Counted from the stretch's first letter, positions 1 through 9,270 are shown. The stretch: DNA of 64,000 nucleotides from Pseudomonas sp. GM78 (GCF_000282475.1 NZ_AKJF01000017.1:62001-126000), one strand, 5' to 3'. Numbers and translations: made by a program. The notes: generated by a model not told the origin, from the letters alone.

Positions 1-48
1 AATTGGCGATTTGCGTATCTACTATGTTTCTACGTTATGGAGGTGTGT

Positions 49-303
49 ATGCAAGTCAAAATTCAGCAATGGGGCAACAGCGCAGCGATTCGCTTGCCAT
101 CCACGGTGCTCAAACAAATGAGCCTGGTCAGCGGCGATCTCCTGTCGCTCGACGTGTCTGCAGAGGTGATGACACTCAAGCCGGCGAAAGCCAAACCGCA
201 TTACCGGCTGGCCGATTTGATGGCGCAATGCGATTTGACCGCACCAGAGCCAGCTGACCTTGCCGCCTGGAATGCCATGACACCGGTAGGGCGCGAAGCG
301 TGA
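49..303 (+). CDS. chpS: ChpS/MazE-type antitoxin
   Basis: 84-residue AbrB/MazE-fold antitoxin. The N-terminus MQVKIQQWGNSAAIRLP is the classic swapped-hairpin DNA-binding segment (KxWGNSxxxRIP), followed by the acidic tail that masks the toxin. I chose the ATG at 49 over an in-frame ATG at 37 because GGAGG at 39-43 sits five bases upstream of it. The stop overlaps the GTG start of the toxin gene, typical of a co-translated type II pair. Antitoxin and complex are expected to repress the promoter, which lies outside the window or within the first 40 bases. Confidence 0.9.
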   Translation: MQVKIQQWGNSAAIRLPSTVLKQMSLVSGDLLSLDVSAEVMTLKPAKAKPHYRLADLMAQCDLTAPEPADLAAWNAMTPVGREA

Positions 304-647
304 AACGAGCCAAATTCAACCGGGCAGACATTGTACGAGTGAACCTGAATCCCACCGCCGGCCGTGAACAACAGGGCGATTTTCGTCCGGCGCTGGTCCT
401 TACACCGGCGGCCTATAACGCCTCGGGACTCGCCGTCATTGCCCCCATCACGCAAGGCGGCGATTTTGCTCGCTATGCGGGTTTCGCGGTGCCATTGAGC
501 GGTTCGGGCACTGAGACACAGGGCGTTGTGCTGTGCAACCAGATTCGTACCGTTGATCTTGAGGCCCGCAGCGCCAAGCGCGTTGAGTCGGTTCCCGAGG
601 TGGTGATTGATGATGTACTGGCCCGTGTCCAGGCACTCTTTGAATAA
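300..647 (+). CDS. chpB: ChpB/MazF-family endoribonuclease toxin
   Basis: 115-residue PemK/MazF-family toxin expected to cleave mRNA. Family hallmarks are the N-terminal GDIVxVxxxPxxGREQQGxRPALVL-type block (here RADIVRVNLNPTAGREQQG), APITQGGDFARYAGF, and the Q-R-D core strand (NQIRTVDLEARSAKR). It resembles ChpB more than MazF in the TQGGDFARYAGF segment. It starts with GTG overlapping the antitoxin stop by four bases, so translation is probably coupled. Length is normal and no lesion is seen. Confidence 0.92.
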   Translation: MKRAKFNRADIVRVNLNPTAGREQQGDFRPALVLTPAAYNASGLAVIAPITQGGDFARYAGFAVPLSGSGTETQGVVLCNQIRTVDLEARSAKRVESVPEVVIDDVLARVQALFE

Positions 648-741
648 CGGGAAAGTGTATGACTCAAATGTCTGATCCCCATCAATGGACGTGCACCATT
701 CGAGAAAACTCGGGCGTCGCACGACATAAACGGTAAACGTC

Positions 742-1203
742 TCAATCCAGGCGTTTTTCAAAGTAAACGCGATCGAACCCATCCTCCGACCGCCGCTGGA
801 CCTCGACGTAACCGAGTCGAGGGTAGATTGACAGATTGTCGGTCATCTTCACGTTCGTGTAGAGATGAACGCTGCCTAGCCCCAAGCGTAGCGCCTGCGC
901 CTCGCAAAATTGAACAAGTGCCTTGCCGATACCTTTGCCGCGCCCGGCTGCTGACACGGCCACGTTTTCGAGAAACATGTGCTGGTCCACGGGAAAGAAG
1001 ACGATGAAGCCTCGCAGCTCATCCTGTTCTCCGGTGGAGATGTACACCAGACCGGCCGCTATCTGCGCCCTGAAATCCGCCAGCATCGGCGCCGGTTTTC
1101 GTCCTATCACGCCAACATACTGCGCATACGCTTGCTCGGCACAAGCGCGCACGGCGACCTCGTCGTCTGGAATGGCCTGGCGGATCAACTGTCGTTCGCT
1201 CAT
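742..1203 (-). CDS. GNAT-family N-acetyltransferase
   Basis: 153-residue single-domain GNAT protein. Motif A, the acetyl-CoA pyrophosphate loop, is seen in ENVAVSAAGRGKGIGKALVQF (V-x-x-x-x-R-G-x-G-I-G). Motif B follows at LYTNVKMTDNLSIYPRLGYVEV. The substrate cannot be named; small amines or amino acids are usual for this subgroup. I chose ATG at 1203 rather than the TTG at 1209: this ATG overlaps the TGA of the upstream PAS gene (ATGA), which indicates translational coupling. Confidence 0.85.
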   Translation of the reverse strand: MSERQLIRQAIPDDEVAVRACAEQAYAQYVGVIGRKPAPMLADFRAQIAAGLVYISTGEQDELRGFIVFFPVDQHMFLENVAVSAAGRGKGIGKALVQFCEAQALRLGLGSVHLYTNVKMTDNLSIYPRLGYVEVQRRSEDGFDRVYFEKRLD

Positions 1204-2285
1204 GAACAATGGGCCAGGCGCGCTTCCAGTTCCCTTATGCGCGTTTGCAGGCGTTCACGTTCGACGTATTCGGCGCTGATATCTTCGAAGACGCTGATCA
1301 GGTGATCGGGCAAGCCGTCCTGGGGTTGGCGCTGCAGCGAGGTGCGCGCCCGGACCCAGAGGTAACTGCCATCAAGGCGGCGCAAGCGTTTCTCGACCAC
1401 GTAGCGGTCAATTTGGCCGGACAGCAGCTGGCGCAGCAATTCGAGGTTGTTCGGCAGATCGTCGGGGTGGGTGATTTCCTGGAAGGTCATGTCGTACAGC
1501 TCATCGGCACTGTAACCGAGCAATTCGCAGAGGCTGCCGTTGACTCGCTGCCAACCGCCATCCAGGCCGATATAGGCCAGCGCGCCCCAGGCCAGCTCGA
1601 AGATTGCCCGGAAGCGCTCTTCACTGTTGCGCAGCTCTTCCTCGATCATCATGCGCAGGGTGTTGTCCATGCTGATGCCGACCATTTTCACGGTTCGCCC
1701 GACCGCGTCCCTGACCGTTGTCGCCCGCGAGGAAATCCAGCGCATCTGGCCATCGGGCTGGAAGATTCGAAAGTCGAACTCACAGCCACTGCCTTCGTTG
1801 ATCGCGCGTTGATACATGGCCTGCATCGCGGCGACATCTTCCGGCGGCAGGTGGCGCCAGAATTCCTCATTGGAATGCACCGGCCAGCCATACACCGTTT
1901 CAACGTTGGGTGAATACATCAGCTCATCGCTGATCAGGTTCCACTCCCAGGTGACGATGCGTGCGCCTTCCTGGGCCAGCTTCATGCGCTCTTCGCTTTC
2001 CATGATCTGGGTGGTGTAGCGCCGGCGCAGGTCCGTCATCGGCAGTTCGACGGTCTCGGCACCTTGCACATCGCGCAGGGCCTCCTCACCGTAACGCAGC
2101 CAGATCCAGTTGACCTTGAGAAAGTCCGCCAGCTTGCGCAGGTTGTCGTAGTCGATCTCGCCCCCACGGGTCCACTTGTGTACCGAAGTGCGCGAAATAC
2201 CCAGCGCCGTGCCCACGACCTGCAGCGTCAGCTTGTTGAGTTCGAGCAATTCCTTGAGGCGGAAGGCGAAGCTGTTTTCCGTCAT
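1200..2285 (-). CDS. XRE-type HTH protein with two PAS domains
   Basis: 361 residues. Residues about 8-65 form an XRE/Cro helix-turn-helix (LGISRTSVHKWTRGGEIDYDNLRKLADFL). Residues about 95-215 and 220-345 are PAS/PAC units (WEWNLISDELMYSPNVETVYG, then AIFELAWGALAYIGLDG...ELLGYSADELYDMTFQEITHPDD). A short C-terminal coiled coil (ERERLQTRIRELEARL) follows. No kinase, GGDEF or EAL output is present, so DNA binding by the N-terminal HTH is the probable output of PAS sensing. It is translationally coupled to the GNAT gene downstream; the two may form one signalling unit. The ligand is unknown. Confidence 0.85.
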   Translation of the reverse strand: MTENSFAFRLKELLELNKLTLQVVGTALGISRTSVHKWTRGGEIDYDNLRKLADFLKVNWIWLRYGEEALRDVQGAETVELPMTDLRRRYTTQIMESEERMKLAQEGARIVTWEWNLISDELMYSPNVETVYGWPVHSNEEFWRHLPPEDVAAMQAMYQRAINEGSGCEFDFRIFQPDGQMRWISSRATTVRDAVGRTVKMVGISMDNTLRMMIEEELRNSEERFRAIFELAWGALAYIGLDGGWQRVNGSLCELLGYSADELYDMTFQEITHPDDLPNNLELLRQLLSGQIDRYVVEKRLRRLDGSYLWVRARTSLQRQPQDGLPDHLISVFEDISAEYVERERLQTRIRELEARLAHCS

Positions 2286-2360
2286 GTTCGGTCCTGTGTG
2301 GGGTGCCGGGGACAGCAGTATACACAGGAGTCAAAACCTTTGACGGCAGCAGCCCGCCCC

Positions 2361-2462
2361 CCCTGGAGGAGCGAGCTCGCTCGCGATGGGCTCAAGCGCG
2401 CCGCGTTGAACCAGCAAATGCGCGTAATCGTTAACGACCATCGCGAGCAGGCTCACTCCCAC
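2361..2462. repeat. REPIN-like inverted REP pair
   Basis: Two REP-like arms in inverted orientation: the left arm ends GAGCTCGCTCGCGATGG (to 2389), and the right arm begins CCATCGCGAGCAGGCTCACTC (from 2438). Together they can fold into a long hairpin. The pair lies between the cntB stop and the convergently spaced PAS gene promoter region, the usual extragenic position for Pseudomonas REPs, and may act as a transcript end for the carnitine operon. Confidence 0.8.
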
Positions 2463-2463
2463 A

Positions 2464-3435
2464 TCAGAGATCGATCACCAGGCGCTCACCGCGCGCCCGC
2501 GAGACGCAGAGCATCAGGGTTTGCTGGGAGGCCTTTTCTGCCTCGGACAGGTATTGGTCGAAATGCTCCACCTCGCCTTCGAGGATGGCGGTCTCGCACG
2601 TACCGCAGACGCCTTCGCGGCACAGGCAGTCAACCTGGGCAGCCTTGACGTTTTCGATGGCCTGGATGATGGTCATGCCCTCCTCCACCCGCAGTTCGCG
2701 ACCGGAACGGCCCAGCACCAGCGTGAAGGCACCACCGCTGACGGGCGCAGCAGCGAACTGTTCGAAGTGCACGCGCGCATCGCTAATACCGGATTTTTTC
2801 GCGCCGTCGATAACCGCATCGATCAGCGGTTTCGGGCCACAGACGTAGACGTGAGCATCGTCGGCCAGGCCGGAAAACAGGCCGGCGAGGTCCAGGCGTC
2901 GCTCGAGGCTGTCGATGTAGAAGCTGACGTTTTGCCCATGCGGACCGTCGGCCAGTTCGCCTTGAAACGCACCATGCTCCGGACTGCGGAAGGCGTAGTG
3001 CAATTCATAAGGCACGGTTTCGCCTTGCAGTTCATGCAGCTGGGACAGGAACGGCGTGATGCCGATGCCACCGGCGATCAGCACGTGGCGACCGGCCTTT
3101 GGGTCAAGCGCGAACAGGTTGTTCGGGGTGGAGATGGTCAGCACGCTGCCGACTTCCACTTGCTGGTGCATGTACGCGGAGCCGCCCTTGGACTGCTCCT
3201 CCAGGCGTACGCCAACCTGATAGTGACTCAGGTCGCGAGGGTCGCTCATCAGCGAGTAGGCATTGCTGAATACCTGCCCCTGGGCGCCCTTCATCTGCAC
3301 GATCACATGGCTGCCGCCGGTGAACGCCGGCATCGGCTGGCCATCCTCGCGTGCCAGGGTAAAACGCTTGATCTGTGGCGTTGCCTGTTCCACCGCGGTC
3401 ACCCGCACGCTGAACATTTCGTATGTGTTGGCCAT
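2464..3435 (-). CDS. cntB: Carnitine monooxygenase reductase subunit CntB/YeaX
   Basis: 323-residue reductase of the phthalate dioxygenase reductase type. It passes electrons from NAD(P)H via FMN and a plant-type [2Fe-2S] centre to the Rieske oxygenase CntA. The order is a flavin-binding barrel (about 1-105, with NAYSLMSDP), an NAD domain (AGGIGITPFLSQL, YVCGPKPLIDAV) and a C-terminal ferredoxin domain with cluster ligands C272, C277, C280 and C310. It is the last gene of the cntA-aldehyde dehydrogenase-cntB unit. The carnitine assignment comes from CntA and the neighbours rather than from the reductase alone. Confidence 0.93.
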   Translation of the reverse strand: MANTYEMFSVRVTAVEQATPQIKRFTLAREDGQPMPAFTGGSHVIVQMKGAQGQVFSNAYSLMSDPRDLSHYQVGVRLEEQSKGGSAYMHQQVEVGSVLTISTPNNLFALDPKAGRHVLIAGGIGITPFLSQLHELQGETVPYELHYAFRSPEHGAFQGELADGPHGQNVSFYIDSLERRLDLAGLFSGLADDAHVYVCGPKPLIDAVIDGAKKSGISDARVHFEQFAAAPVSGGAFTLVLGRSGRELRVEEGMTIIQAIENVKAAQVDCLCREGVCGTCETAILEGEVEHFDQYLSEAEKASQQTLMLCVSRARGERLVIDL

Positions 3436-3500
3436 GATTCACCTCAATTGCAACACGGGGCGACAGCGGCCGCGCCGCCCCGGTAAAAAACTCACCCGGC

Positions 3501-4949
3501 TCAGACCGCCAGGCAGAGATACTTGATTTCCAGATAGTCCTCGATGCCGTACTTGGAGCCTTCGCGCCCCAGGCCGGACTGCTTGATGCCACCAAACGGC
3601 GCAACCTCGTTGGAGATCAGCCCGGTATTGACGCCCACCATGCCGTACTCCAGGCGCTCGGCGACCTTGAACACACGGGCGATGTCACGGCTGTAGAAGT
3701 ACGCAGCCAACCCATAGAGGGTGTCGTTGGCCAGTTCGATCACTTCGTCATCGGACGAGAAGCGCACCAGCGCGGCGACCGGTCCAAAGATTTCGTCCTG
3801 CAGCAGGTCCATGCCCGGGCGAATGCCGCCGAGCACGGTTGGCTCGAAGAAGTTGCCGCCCAACGCATGAGGCTTGCCGCCCAGCAACAGGTCGGCGCCT
3901 TTGGCGGTGGCGTCGTCGATCAGGCTTTGCACCTTGGCCACCGCCTTGTCGGTGATCAGCGGGCCGATTTGCGTGCCCTCTGCCGAGCCATGACCGACGT
4001 CGAGCTCACGTACGCGCTCGACGAAGCGAGCGGTAAAACGCTCGTAGACGGCGTCATGCACGTAGAAGCGGTTGACGCAGACGCAGGTTTGCCCGGCATT
4101 GCGGTACTTGGCGACCAGCGCACCTTCGACCGCCGCCTCGATGTCGGCGTCTTCGAAGACAATGAACGGCGCGTTGCCCCCCAATTCCAGAGACACCTTC
4201 TTGATGGTCTCGGCACATTGCCCCATCAGCAGACGACCGACCGGCGTGGAGCCCGTGAAGCTGAGCTTGCGCACCAGCGGGTGGCCGGTGAGCTGCGCGC
4301 CAATGGTCGGCGCATCGCCGGTGACCACGTTGATCACGCCTGGCGGTACGCCGGCGCGCTCGGCCAGTTCGACCAGGGCCAGGGCGGAAAATGGCGTCTC
4401 GTTGGCCGGTTTGATCACCATGGTGCAACCGGCAGCCAGGGCCGGCGCAGCTTTGCGGGTGATCATCGCGGCCGGGAAGTTCCACGGGGTAATGGCCGCA
4501 CAGACGCCGATACCCTGCTTGATCACCAGCAGGCGTTTATCCGCCGCCGGGCTCGGAATCACATCACCGTAGATGCGCTTGCCTTCCTCGGCGAACCACT
4601 CGATGAACGATGCCGCATAGCGGATTTCACCCAAGGCTTCGTGCAGCGGCTTGCCCTGCTCGAACGTCATCAGTTGTGCCAGGTCTTGTTCGTGTTCGAG
4701 CAGCAACTCGAACCAGCGACGCAGGATCTGCGCACGTTCCTTGGCGGTTTTTGCCCGCCAGCCTTCCAGCGCGGCATTGGCCGCTTCGATGGCGCGCACC
4801 GCTTCGGCGCCGCCCATCAACGGCACGTGGCCCAGGTGCTCGCCATTGGCCGGGTCGTGGACATCCACGCTACGACCGTTGTCAGCGTCACACCAGCGCC
4901 CGTTTATGTAGGCCTGCTGGCGGAACAGGTTGCAATCATTGAGTTTCAC
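3501..4949 (-). CDS. NAD(P)-dependent aldehyde dehydrogenase, probable malic semialdehyde dehydrogenase
   Basis: 482-residue aldehyde dehydrogenase close to the GabD succinate-semialdehyde class. Catalytic features are LELGGNAPFIVFEDAD (general base Glu) and GQTCVCVNRFYV (nucleophile Cys). The cofactor motif is FTGSTPVGR. It sits between cntA and cntB. CntA releases trimethylamine and malic semialdehyde from carnitine, so this enzyme most likely oxidises malic semialdehyde to malate, as described for the Acinetobacter carnitine pathway. GabD-like activity on succinate semialdehyde cannot be excluded from sequence. The gap to cntA is 55 bases. Confidence 0.88.
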   Translation of the reverse strand: MKLNDCNLFRQQAYINGRWCDADNGRSVDVHDPANGEHLGHVPLMGGAEAVRAIEAANAALEGWRAKTAKERAQILRRWFELLLEHEQDLAQLMTFEQGKPLHEALGEIRYAASFIEWFAEEGKRIYGDVIPSPAADKRLLVIKQGIGVCAAITPWNFPAAMITRKAAPALAAGCTMVIKPANETPFSALALVELAERAGVPPGVINVVTGDAPTIGAQLTGHPLVRKLSFTGSTPVGRLLMGQCAETIKKVSLELGGNAPFIVFEDADIEAAVEGALVAKYRNAGQTCVCVNRFYVHDAVYERFTARFVERVRELDVGHGSAEGTQIGPLITDKAVAKVQSLIDDATAKGADLLLGGKPHALGGNFFEPTVLGGIRPGMDLLQDEIFGPVAALVRFSSDDEVIELANDTLYGLAAYFYSRDIARVFKVAERLEYGMVGVNTGLISNEVAPFGGIKQSGLGREGSKYGIEDYLEIKYLCLAV

Positions 4950-5004
4950 GCAAGGTACTCCGCGAACGGTCGCAGGCCCCTGGGGGCCTGCGGCGCGTGC
5001 TTTA

Positions 5005-6123
5005 TCAGTCGAGGTGGGACACGGCGATCAGGTTGTGGAAGTGCGCGATGCCGTGTTCGCTGATGCCACTGCGCTCCTTGTCCACCATGATCCGGCCCTG
5101 GCCGCGATAGCCGCGGGACTTCAAGCCCTTCTGCACGCTTTCCACCAGGCGCAGGTCTTCCGGACGGAACACTTCGCGGTACCAGTCGATCAGCTTCTGC
5201 TGTTCCTCGGTGATGTCCTTGTTGAGGAAGTAGATGTCGTAGTGCTGCAGGGTGGTCTCGGCGTCGACCGGGAACTCGTAGATCACGGTCATGAAGTTGG
5301 CGCCCGGCGGCACGTTGAACATGGTGCACGGCCAGGCCCAGAAGCCGGCGAAGGACGGATCGGTGACCGACTCGTCGACCTGGAACGATTGCTCGGACGA
5401 CTTGGCGATGCCGTACTGTAGCGACCAGTTGCCATGCATGGTGTGCACATACTGACCGACGTCTACCGAGTCGGCAAAGCTTGGGTGCGCCGGACCGCAG
5501 TGGTAGCACTCCATGTAGTTGTCGACGATGGACTTCCAGTTGGCCGGCGTGTCGCTGACGAAACGTGCCGCCAGTTGCAGGTTGTCGATCACGCCGCAGG
5601 CGCTGCGCATACGGGCTTCTAGACCCGGCAACTGGTCTTCGACGCTACCGGCATCAGGGTCCATGTTGACGAAGATGAAGCCGGCATATTCCTCGACGCG
5701 CAGTTGCACCAGGCTGAAGTCACCTTTGTCGAAGGCTTCGACCTGATCGCAGTTGCGTACGTGGGTCAGCTCGCCGTCCAGCTTGAAGGTCCAGGCGTGG
5801 TACGGGCAGGCGATCACGTTCTTGGCCTTGCCACTGCCTTCGAGCAATTGGTGGCCACGGTGCGGGCATACGTTGTAGAAAGCACGCAGCACGCTGTCGC
5901 GACCACGGATCACGATGATGCTTTCACCGATCACTTCGCGGGTGATGTAGGCATTGTTTTCCGCCACTTCGCTGCGATGCCCCAGGCAGATCCAGCTCTT
6001 GGCGAAGATCTTTTCCTTCTCGTGTTCGAACACGGCCGCACTGGTGTAGAAGTTGGCAGGGATGGTGAAAGCGCGCGCAGCATCGCTGCAGAAATCAGCG
6101 GGCAAACGTTCGAAATCAGTCAT
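5005..6123 (-). CDS. cntA: Carnitine monooxygenase oxygenase subunit CntA/YeaW (Rieske type)
   Basis: 372-residue Rieske non-haem iron oxygenase that splits L-carnitine to trimethylamine and malic semialdehyde. The Rieske ligands are C86, H88, C106 and H109. The mononuclear iron ligands are H208, H213 and D323. The bridging residue is E205 in DNYMECYHC, where most Rieske oxygenases have Asp. With the ATG at 6123 (GGAG six bases upstream) this numbering coincides with that published for Acinetobacter CntA, which supports this start over an ATG eleven codons earlier. A probable operator lies 53-78 bases upstream. Confidence 0.95.
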   Translation of the reverse strand: MTDFERLPADFCSDAARAFTIPANFYTSAAVFEHEKEKIFAKSWICLGHRSEVAENNAYITREVIGESIIVIRGRDSVLRAFYNVCPHRGHQLLEGSGKAKNVIACPYHAWTFKLDGELTHVRNCDQVEAFDKGDFSLVQLRVEEYAGFIFVNMDPDAGSVEDQLPGLEARMRSACGVIDNLQLAARFVSDTPANWKSIVDNYMECYHCGPAHPSFADSVDVGQYVHTMHGNWSLQYGIAKSSEQSFQVDESVTDPSFAGFWAWPCTMFNVPPGANFMTVIYEFPVDAETTLQHYDIYFLNKDITEEQQKLIDWYREVFRPEDLRLVESVQKGLKSRGYRGQGRIMVDKERSGISEHGIAHFHNLIAVSHLD

Positions 6124-6164
6124 GGGTGTCTCCAGGCTCTCAATGACCTGCGCCAAGCGCAGGA

Positions 6165-6201
6165 CTTTAGTTATCAGTTAACTGCAACCCGATGGTTAAC
6201 A
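6165..6201 (-). promoter_or_regulatory. Candidate operator of the cntA operon (GTTAAC pair)
   Basis: Two GTTAAC hexamers (6177-6182 and 6195-6200) with starts 18 bases apart, preceded by CTTTAGTTA at 6165. The 26-base block 6176-6201 matches 7992-8017, upstream of the transporter gene, at 22 of 26 positions. It lies 53-78 bases upstream of the cntA ATG. The cognate regulator is not known; the LysR protein encoded at 9312 is the nearest candidate. Confidence 0.6.
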
Positions 6202-6209
6202 AAACAGGC

Positions 6210-6256
6210 AAAAAAAAGGCCTGTCGGTCGCGCTGTCTTCGGGCAGACAGCACGAC
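6210..6256 (-). terminator. Hairpin terminator after the BCCT transporter gene
   Basis: On the minus strand, just past the transporter stop, a 12-bp stem (6245-6256 with 6227-6238, one G-T pair) encloses a 6-base loop. Nine bases further on comes a run of eight T (6217-6210), itself flanked by a second small inverted repeat ACAGGC/GCCTGT. It probably ends the transporter transcript before the cntA promoter. Confidence 0.65.
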
Positions 6257-6267
6257 CCCAGGATCAA

Positions 6268-7878
6268 TCAGGCCACGGCCACCGGCTCGGCAGCGTGGGT
6301 TACCGCAGGCTTGCCACCCGGTTGCTGCGCAGCCATGGCGGCGGCTTCCTCTTCGATACGGTGGGCCGGCACATGGCCGTAGTCCTGCAGCATCCACTTG
6401 AAGAAACCGTAGACCTTGACCAGCAGGATCAGGGTGAACGGGATGGCGGTCAGCACCACGGCGGTCTTCATGGTCGACAGCGATGCCTTGGCGAACAGCA
6501 TGGCCAACGGCACCAGGGTCAGCGTGATGCACCAGAACAGGCGATGGGTCGGCGAAGGGTCGTCGCCTTCCTTCAGGTTGCGGGTACTGGTCGCTGCCAC
6601 GGCATAGGCGGCAGCGTCCATGTGCGAGGCGCAGAACACCGCCATGATGAACAGGTACACGGCGAGGAACACCTTGCCCACCGGCAGCGACATGATCAGC
6701 GCCTGCACCGCGCTTTCACCGCCTTGTTCGGTGAGGATTTTCGGCACATCGATGGCGCCGGTGATGAACTGGTGCATGCTGAAGCTTTCCAGCGCGCCAA
6801 AGAAGAACCAGCAACCGACGCTGCCGCCCATCAACAGGGCGAACACCACTTCCTTGATCTGCCGACCGCGGGAAACCCGGGTCACGAACATCGCCACGCC
6901 TGGCGCGTAGGACACCCACCAGAGCCAGTAGAACACTGTCCAGTTGCGGGTGAATTCACCATTGCCGGCCGGGTCGGTGAACAGGCTCATGTGCACGTAG
7001 TTCTGGATCATCAAGCCAATGCCGTTGGCGGTGTTGTTGATCGCGAACTGGGTAGGCCCCACCAACAGCACCACGGCGGCGAACAACAACGCGCCGTAGC
7101 AGACGATCTTGCTGAGCTTTTGCAGGCCGCCGTCGATGCCGATGTAGGAACTGAGAGAGAACAGCACAGCGATCAGGCCGATCACCGTCACTTGCAGGGT
7201 GAAGGTATCGGGAATGCCGACCAGGCCCGACAGGCCTCGGGTCAGGGTCGACGCGGTGAGCGCCAGGGACACGGTCAGTGCGCCCATCATGGTCAGCAGG
7301 AAGATCAGGTCGACGATGCGCCCCACCGGGCCCGTGGCCTTGAAGCCGGTGACCGCTTCGACGATGGAGGCCAGGTTGAGGCCGCTCTTCTTGCGCACAT
7401 GGAAGTGATACGCCATCGCCAGAGACGCCAGGGCGTAGATCGACCACGCGCTGATGCCCCAGTGGAAGAACGAATAGCTGACGCTGTACTCCAGCGCTTG
7501 GCGCGATTGCGCGGCGATGTTCAGGCCCGGCGTCTGATAGTAGTAGGCCCACTCCATCACCCCCCAGTAGAGGGTGGAAGAACCCATGCCGGCGCAGATG
7601 AACATGAACACCCACGTGGCGGTGGAGTATTCCGGCTTGCCGCTGCCAAGACGAATGTTGCCGTACTTGCTGAAGGCGATGTAGAGCACGGCCAGCGAGC
7701 TGCCGAAGATCAGCATTTGCACGGCGGTGCCAAAGGTACGGGTGGAAAATTCAAACAACTGGTTCGCAGCTTTCTCCGCCTCGGAGGGGAATGCCGCGAG
7801 CCCGACGACCGTGAGCAGTACCGCAATCAAGCTCATGGAGATCAGGAACACATCAACCTTTTTATTCTTGGGGGACAT
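6268..7878 (-). CDS. BCCT-family quaternary amine transporter, probable carnitine importer (YeaV-like)
   Basis: 536-residue betaine/carnitine/choline transporter with about 12 membrane segments. The signature stretch of TM8 is present as [23 protein letters not shown], and an early segment reads [20 protein letters not shown]. The hydrophilic C-terminal tail is short and Ala-rich, unlike the long osmosensory tail of BetP, which suits a catabolic rather than osmotic role. It lies between dmlA and cntA, as yeaV does in E. coli. Carnitine as substrate is inferred from context. It has its own upstream operator block and a terminator. Confidence 0.9.
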   Translation of the reverse strand: MSPKNKKVDVFLISMSLIAVLLTVVGLAAFPSEAEKAANQLFEFSTRTFGTAVQMLIFGSSLAVLYIAFSKYGNIRLGSGKPEYSTATWVFMFICAGMGSSTLYWGVMEWAYYYQTPGLNIAAQSRQALEYSVSYSFFHWGISAWSIYALASLAMAYHFHVRKKSGLNLASIVEAVTGFKATGPVGRIVDLIFLLTMMGALTVSLALTASTLTRGLSGLVGIPDTFTLQVTVIGLIAVLFSLSSYIGIDGGLQKLSKIVCYGALLFAAVVLLVGPTQFAINNTANGIGLMIQNYVHMSLFTDPAGNGEFTRNWTVFYWLWWVSYAPGVAMFVTRVSRGRQIKEVVFALLMGGSVGCWFFFGALESFSMHQFITGAIDVPKILTEQGGESAVQALIMSLPVGKVFLAVYLFIMAVFCASHMDAAAYAVAATSTRNLKEGDDPSPTHRLFWCITLTLVPLAMLFAKASLSTMKTAVVLTAIPFTLILLVKVYGFFKWMLQDYGHVPAHRIEEEAAAMAAQQPGGKPAVTHAAEPVAVA

Positions 7879-7976
7879 CAGGCGTCTCCTGGGACGTTTT
7901 TTTTATTTGGATCTCGCATCCGACGCAGGCAGTTTCGGAAGCAAAGTGCAGCATCAGGGCAGGTTGACGACTTACT

Positions 7977-8017
7977 CTTTAGTTAACCATTAGTTAACAG
8001 CTACCCAGTGGTTAACA
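7977..8017 (-). promoter_or_regulatory. Candidate operator of the BCCT gene (GTTAAC triplet)
   Basis: Three GTTAAC hexamers at 7982-7987, 7993-7998 and 8011-8016. The last two have the same 18-base spacing and nearly the same intervening sequence as the block before cntA. The leading CTTTAGTTA (7977) is also shared. It lies about 100-140 bases upstream of the transporter ATG, in a 243-base gap with no other gene. Confidence 0.6.
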
Positions 8018-8121
8018 GTTTGCAGATAATCAGCCCACAACGCAAGAGCAGCATGTCGGCTCGATGGCTTGCGCCAACCGTGGCGCAAGCCCATTTGCAA
8101 TCAGCTCAAGTGCCGCGCCAA

Positions 8122-9207
8122 TCAGCCTTCGATGATTTCAGCGATGGCCTGGCCAACCGCCTGGGTGGACAACGAGCCCCCCATGTCGCGGGTCACGGTG
8201 CCGCTGGCAATCACCTGCTCGATGGCCTTGAGGATCTCGTCGTGGGCGGCGCGATAGCGCTCGTCGCCCTGGCCAAGGAACTCCAGCATCAGTGCGCCGG
8301 ACCAGATCATGGCAATCGGGTTGGCAATGTTCTGGCCGAAGATGTCCGGGGCCGAGCCATGCACCGGCTCGAACAGCGAAGGGAATTTGCGTTCCGGGTT
8401 GAGGTTGGCCGACGGCGCGATGCCGATGGTGCCGGCGCATGCCGGGCCGAGGTCGGAGAGGATGTCACCGAACAGGTTGGACGCCACCACCACGTCGAAG
8501 CGCTCCGGCTGCAACACGAAACGCGCGCACAGGATATCGATGTGCTGCTTGTCCCAGGTGATGTCCGGATAATTGGTTGCCATGGCGGCCGTGCGCTCGT
8601 CCCAGTAAGGCATGCTCACGGCCATGCCATTGGACTTGGTGGCCGACGTCAGGCGCTTGCGCTCACGGGTCTGCGCCAGGTCGAAAGCGTACTTGAGGAT
8701 GCGGTCGACGCCACGACGGGTGAACACCGATTCCTGCAGCACGAACTCGTTTTCGGTGCCTTCGAACATGCGCCCGCCGAGCGAGGAATACTCGCCTTCG
8801 GTGTTCTCGCGGATCACCACGAAGTCGATGTCGCCCGGCTTCTTGCCAGCCAGCGGGCACGGCACGCCGGGGAACAGGCGCACCGGGCGAATATTCACGT
8901 ACTGGTCAAAATCGCGACGGAACTTCAACAGCGAGCCCCACAGCGAAATGTGGTCGGGCACCTTGTCTGGCCAGCCGACAGCACCGAAGTACAGGGCATC
9001 GAAGCCCTTGAGCTGGTCGAACCAGTCATCGGGCATCATCTTGCCGTGCTCGAGGTAGTAGTCGCAGCTGGCCCATTCGAAGTGTTCGAACTCCAGCGCC
9101 AGGCCAAATTTACGCGCCGCCGCCTGGACCACCCGCAAGCCTTCCGGCAGTACTTCCAGGCCAATACCGTCACCGGCGATTGCGGCGATTCTGAATGTCT
9201 TGTTCAT
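8122..9207 (-). CDS. dmlA: D-malate / tartrate dehydrogenase (decarboxylating)
   Basis: 361-residue member of the isocitrate/isopropylmalate dehydrogenase family, D-malate (DmlA/TtuC) branch. It oxidatively decarboxylates D-malate to pyruvate with NAD. Seen: IAAIAGDGIGLEVLPEG at the N-terminus, FRRDFDQYVNIRPVRL (substrate Arg residues), VVIRENTEGEYS, the metal-binding DVVVASNLFGDILSDLG, and the NAD loop EPVHGSAPDIFGQNIANP. It is first in the minus-strand carnitine cluster and divergent from the LysR gene. Here it would consume the malate made from carnitine. The family also acts on tartrate, so the exact physiological substrate is inference. Confidence 0.92.
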   Translation of the reverse strand: MNKTFRIAAIAGDGIGLEVLPEGLRVVQAAARKFGLALEFEHFEWASCDYYLEHGKMMPDDWFDQLKGFDALYFGAVGWPDKVPDHISLWGSLLKFRRDFDQYVNIRPVRLFPGVPCPLAGKKPGDIDFVVIRENTEGEYSSLGGRMFEGTENEFVLQESVFTRRGVDRILKYAFDLAQTRERKRLTSATKSNGMAVSMPYWDERTAAMATNYPDITWDKQHIDILCARFVLQPERFDVVVASNLFGDILSDLGPACAGTIGIAPSANLNPERKFPSLFEPVHGSAPDIFGQNIANPIAMIWSGALMLEFLGQGDERYRAAHDEILKAIEQVIASGTVTRDMGGSLSTQAVGQAIAEIIEG

Positions 9208-9270
9208 GCTGGCACCCTTGTTGGATCAGTGGTTGGATGTGATGCCGGCCATGCTATAAGTTGACGAAGC

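Noticed and set aside
1-647. Toxin-antitoxin pair as part of a phage or plasmid remnant
   Set aside because: No integrase, repeat or att site is visible in the window; the left side is cut off so context is unknown.
5704-7986. 760-codon plus-strand open frame opposite the BCCT and cntA genes
   Set aside because: Antisense shadow of high-GC genes; His/Gln/Arg-rich low-complexity translation with no domain, while the minus strand encodes clear CntA and BCCT proteins.
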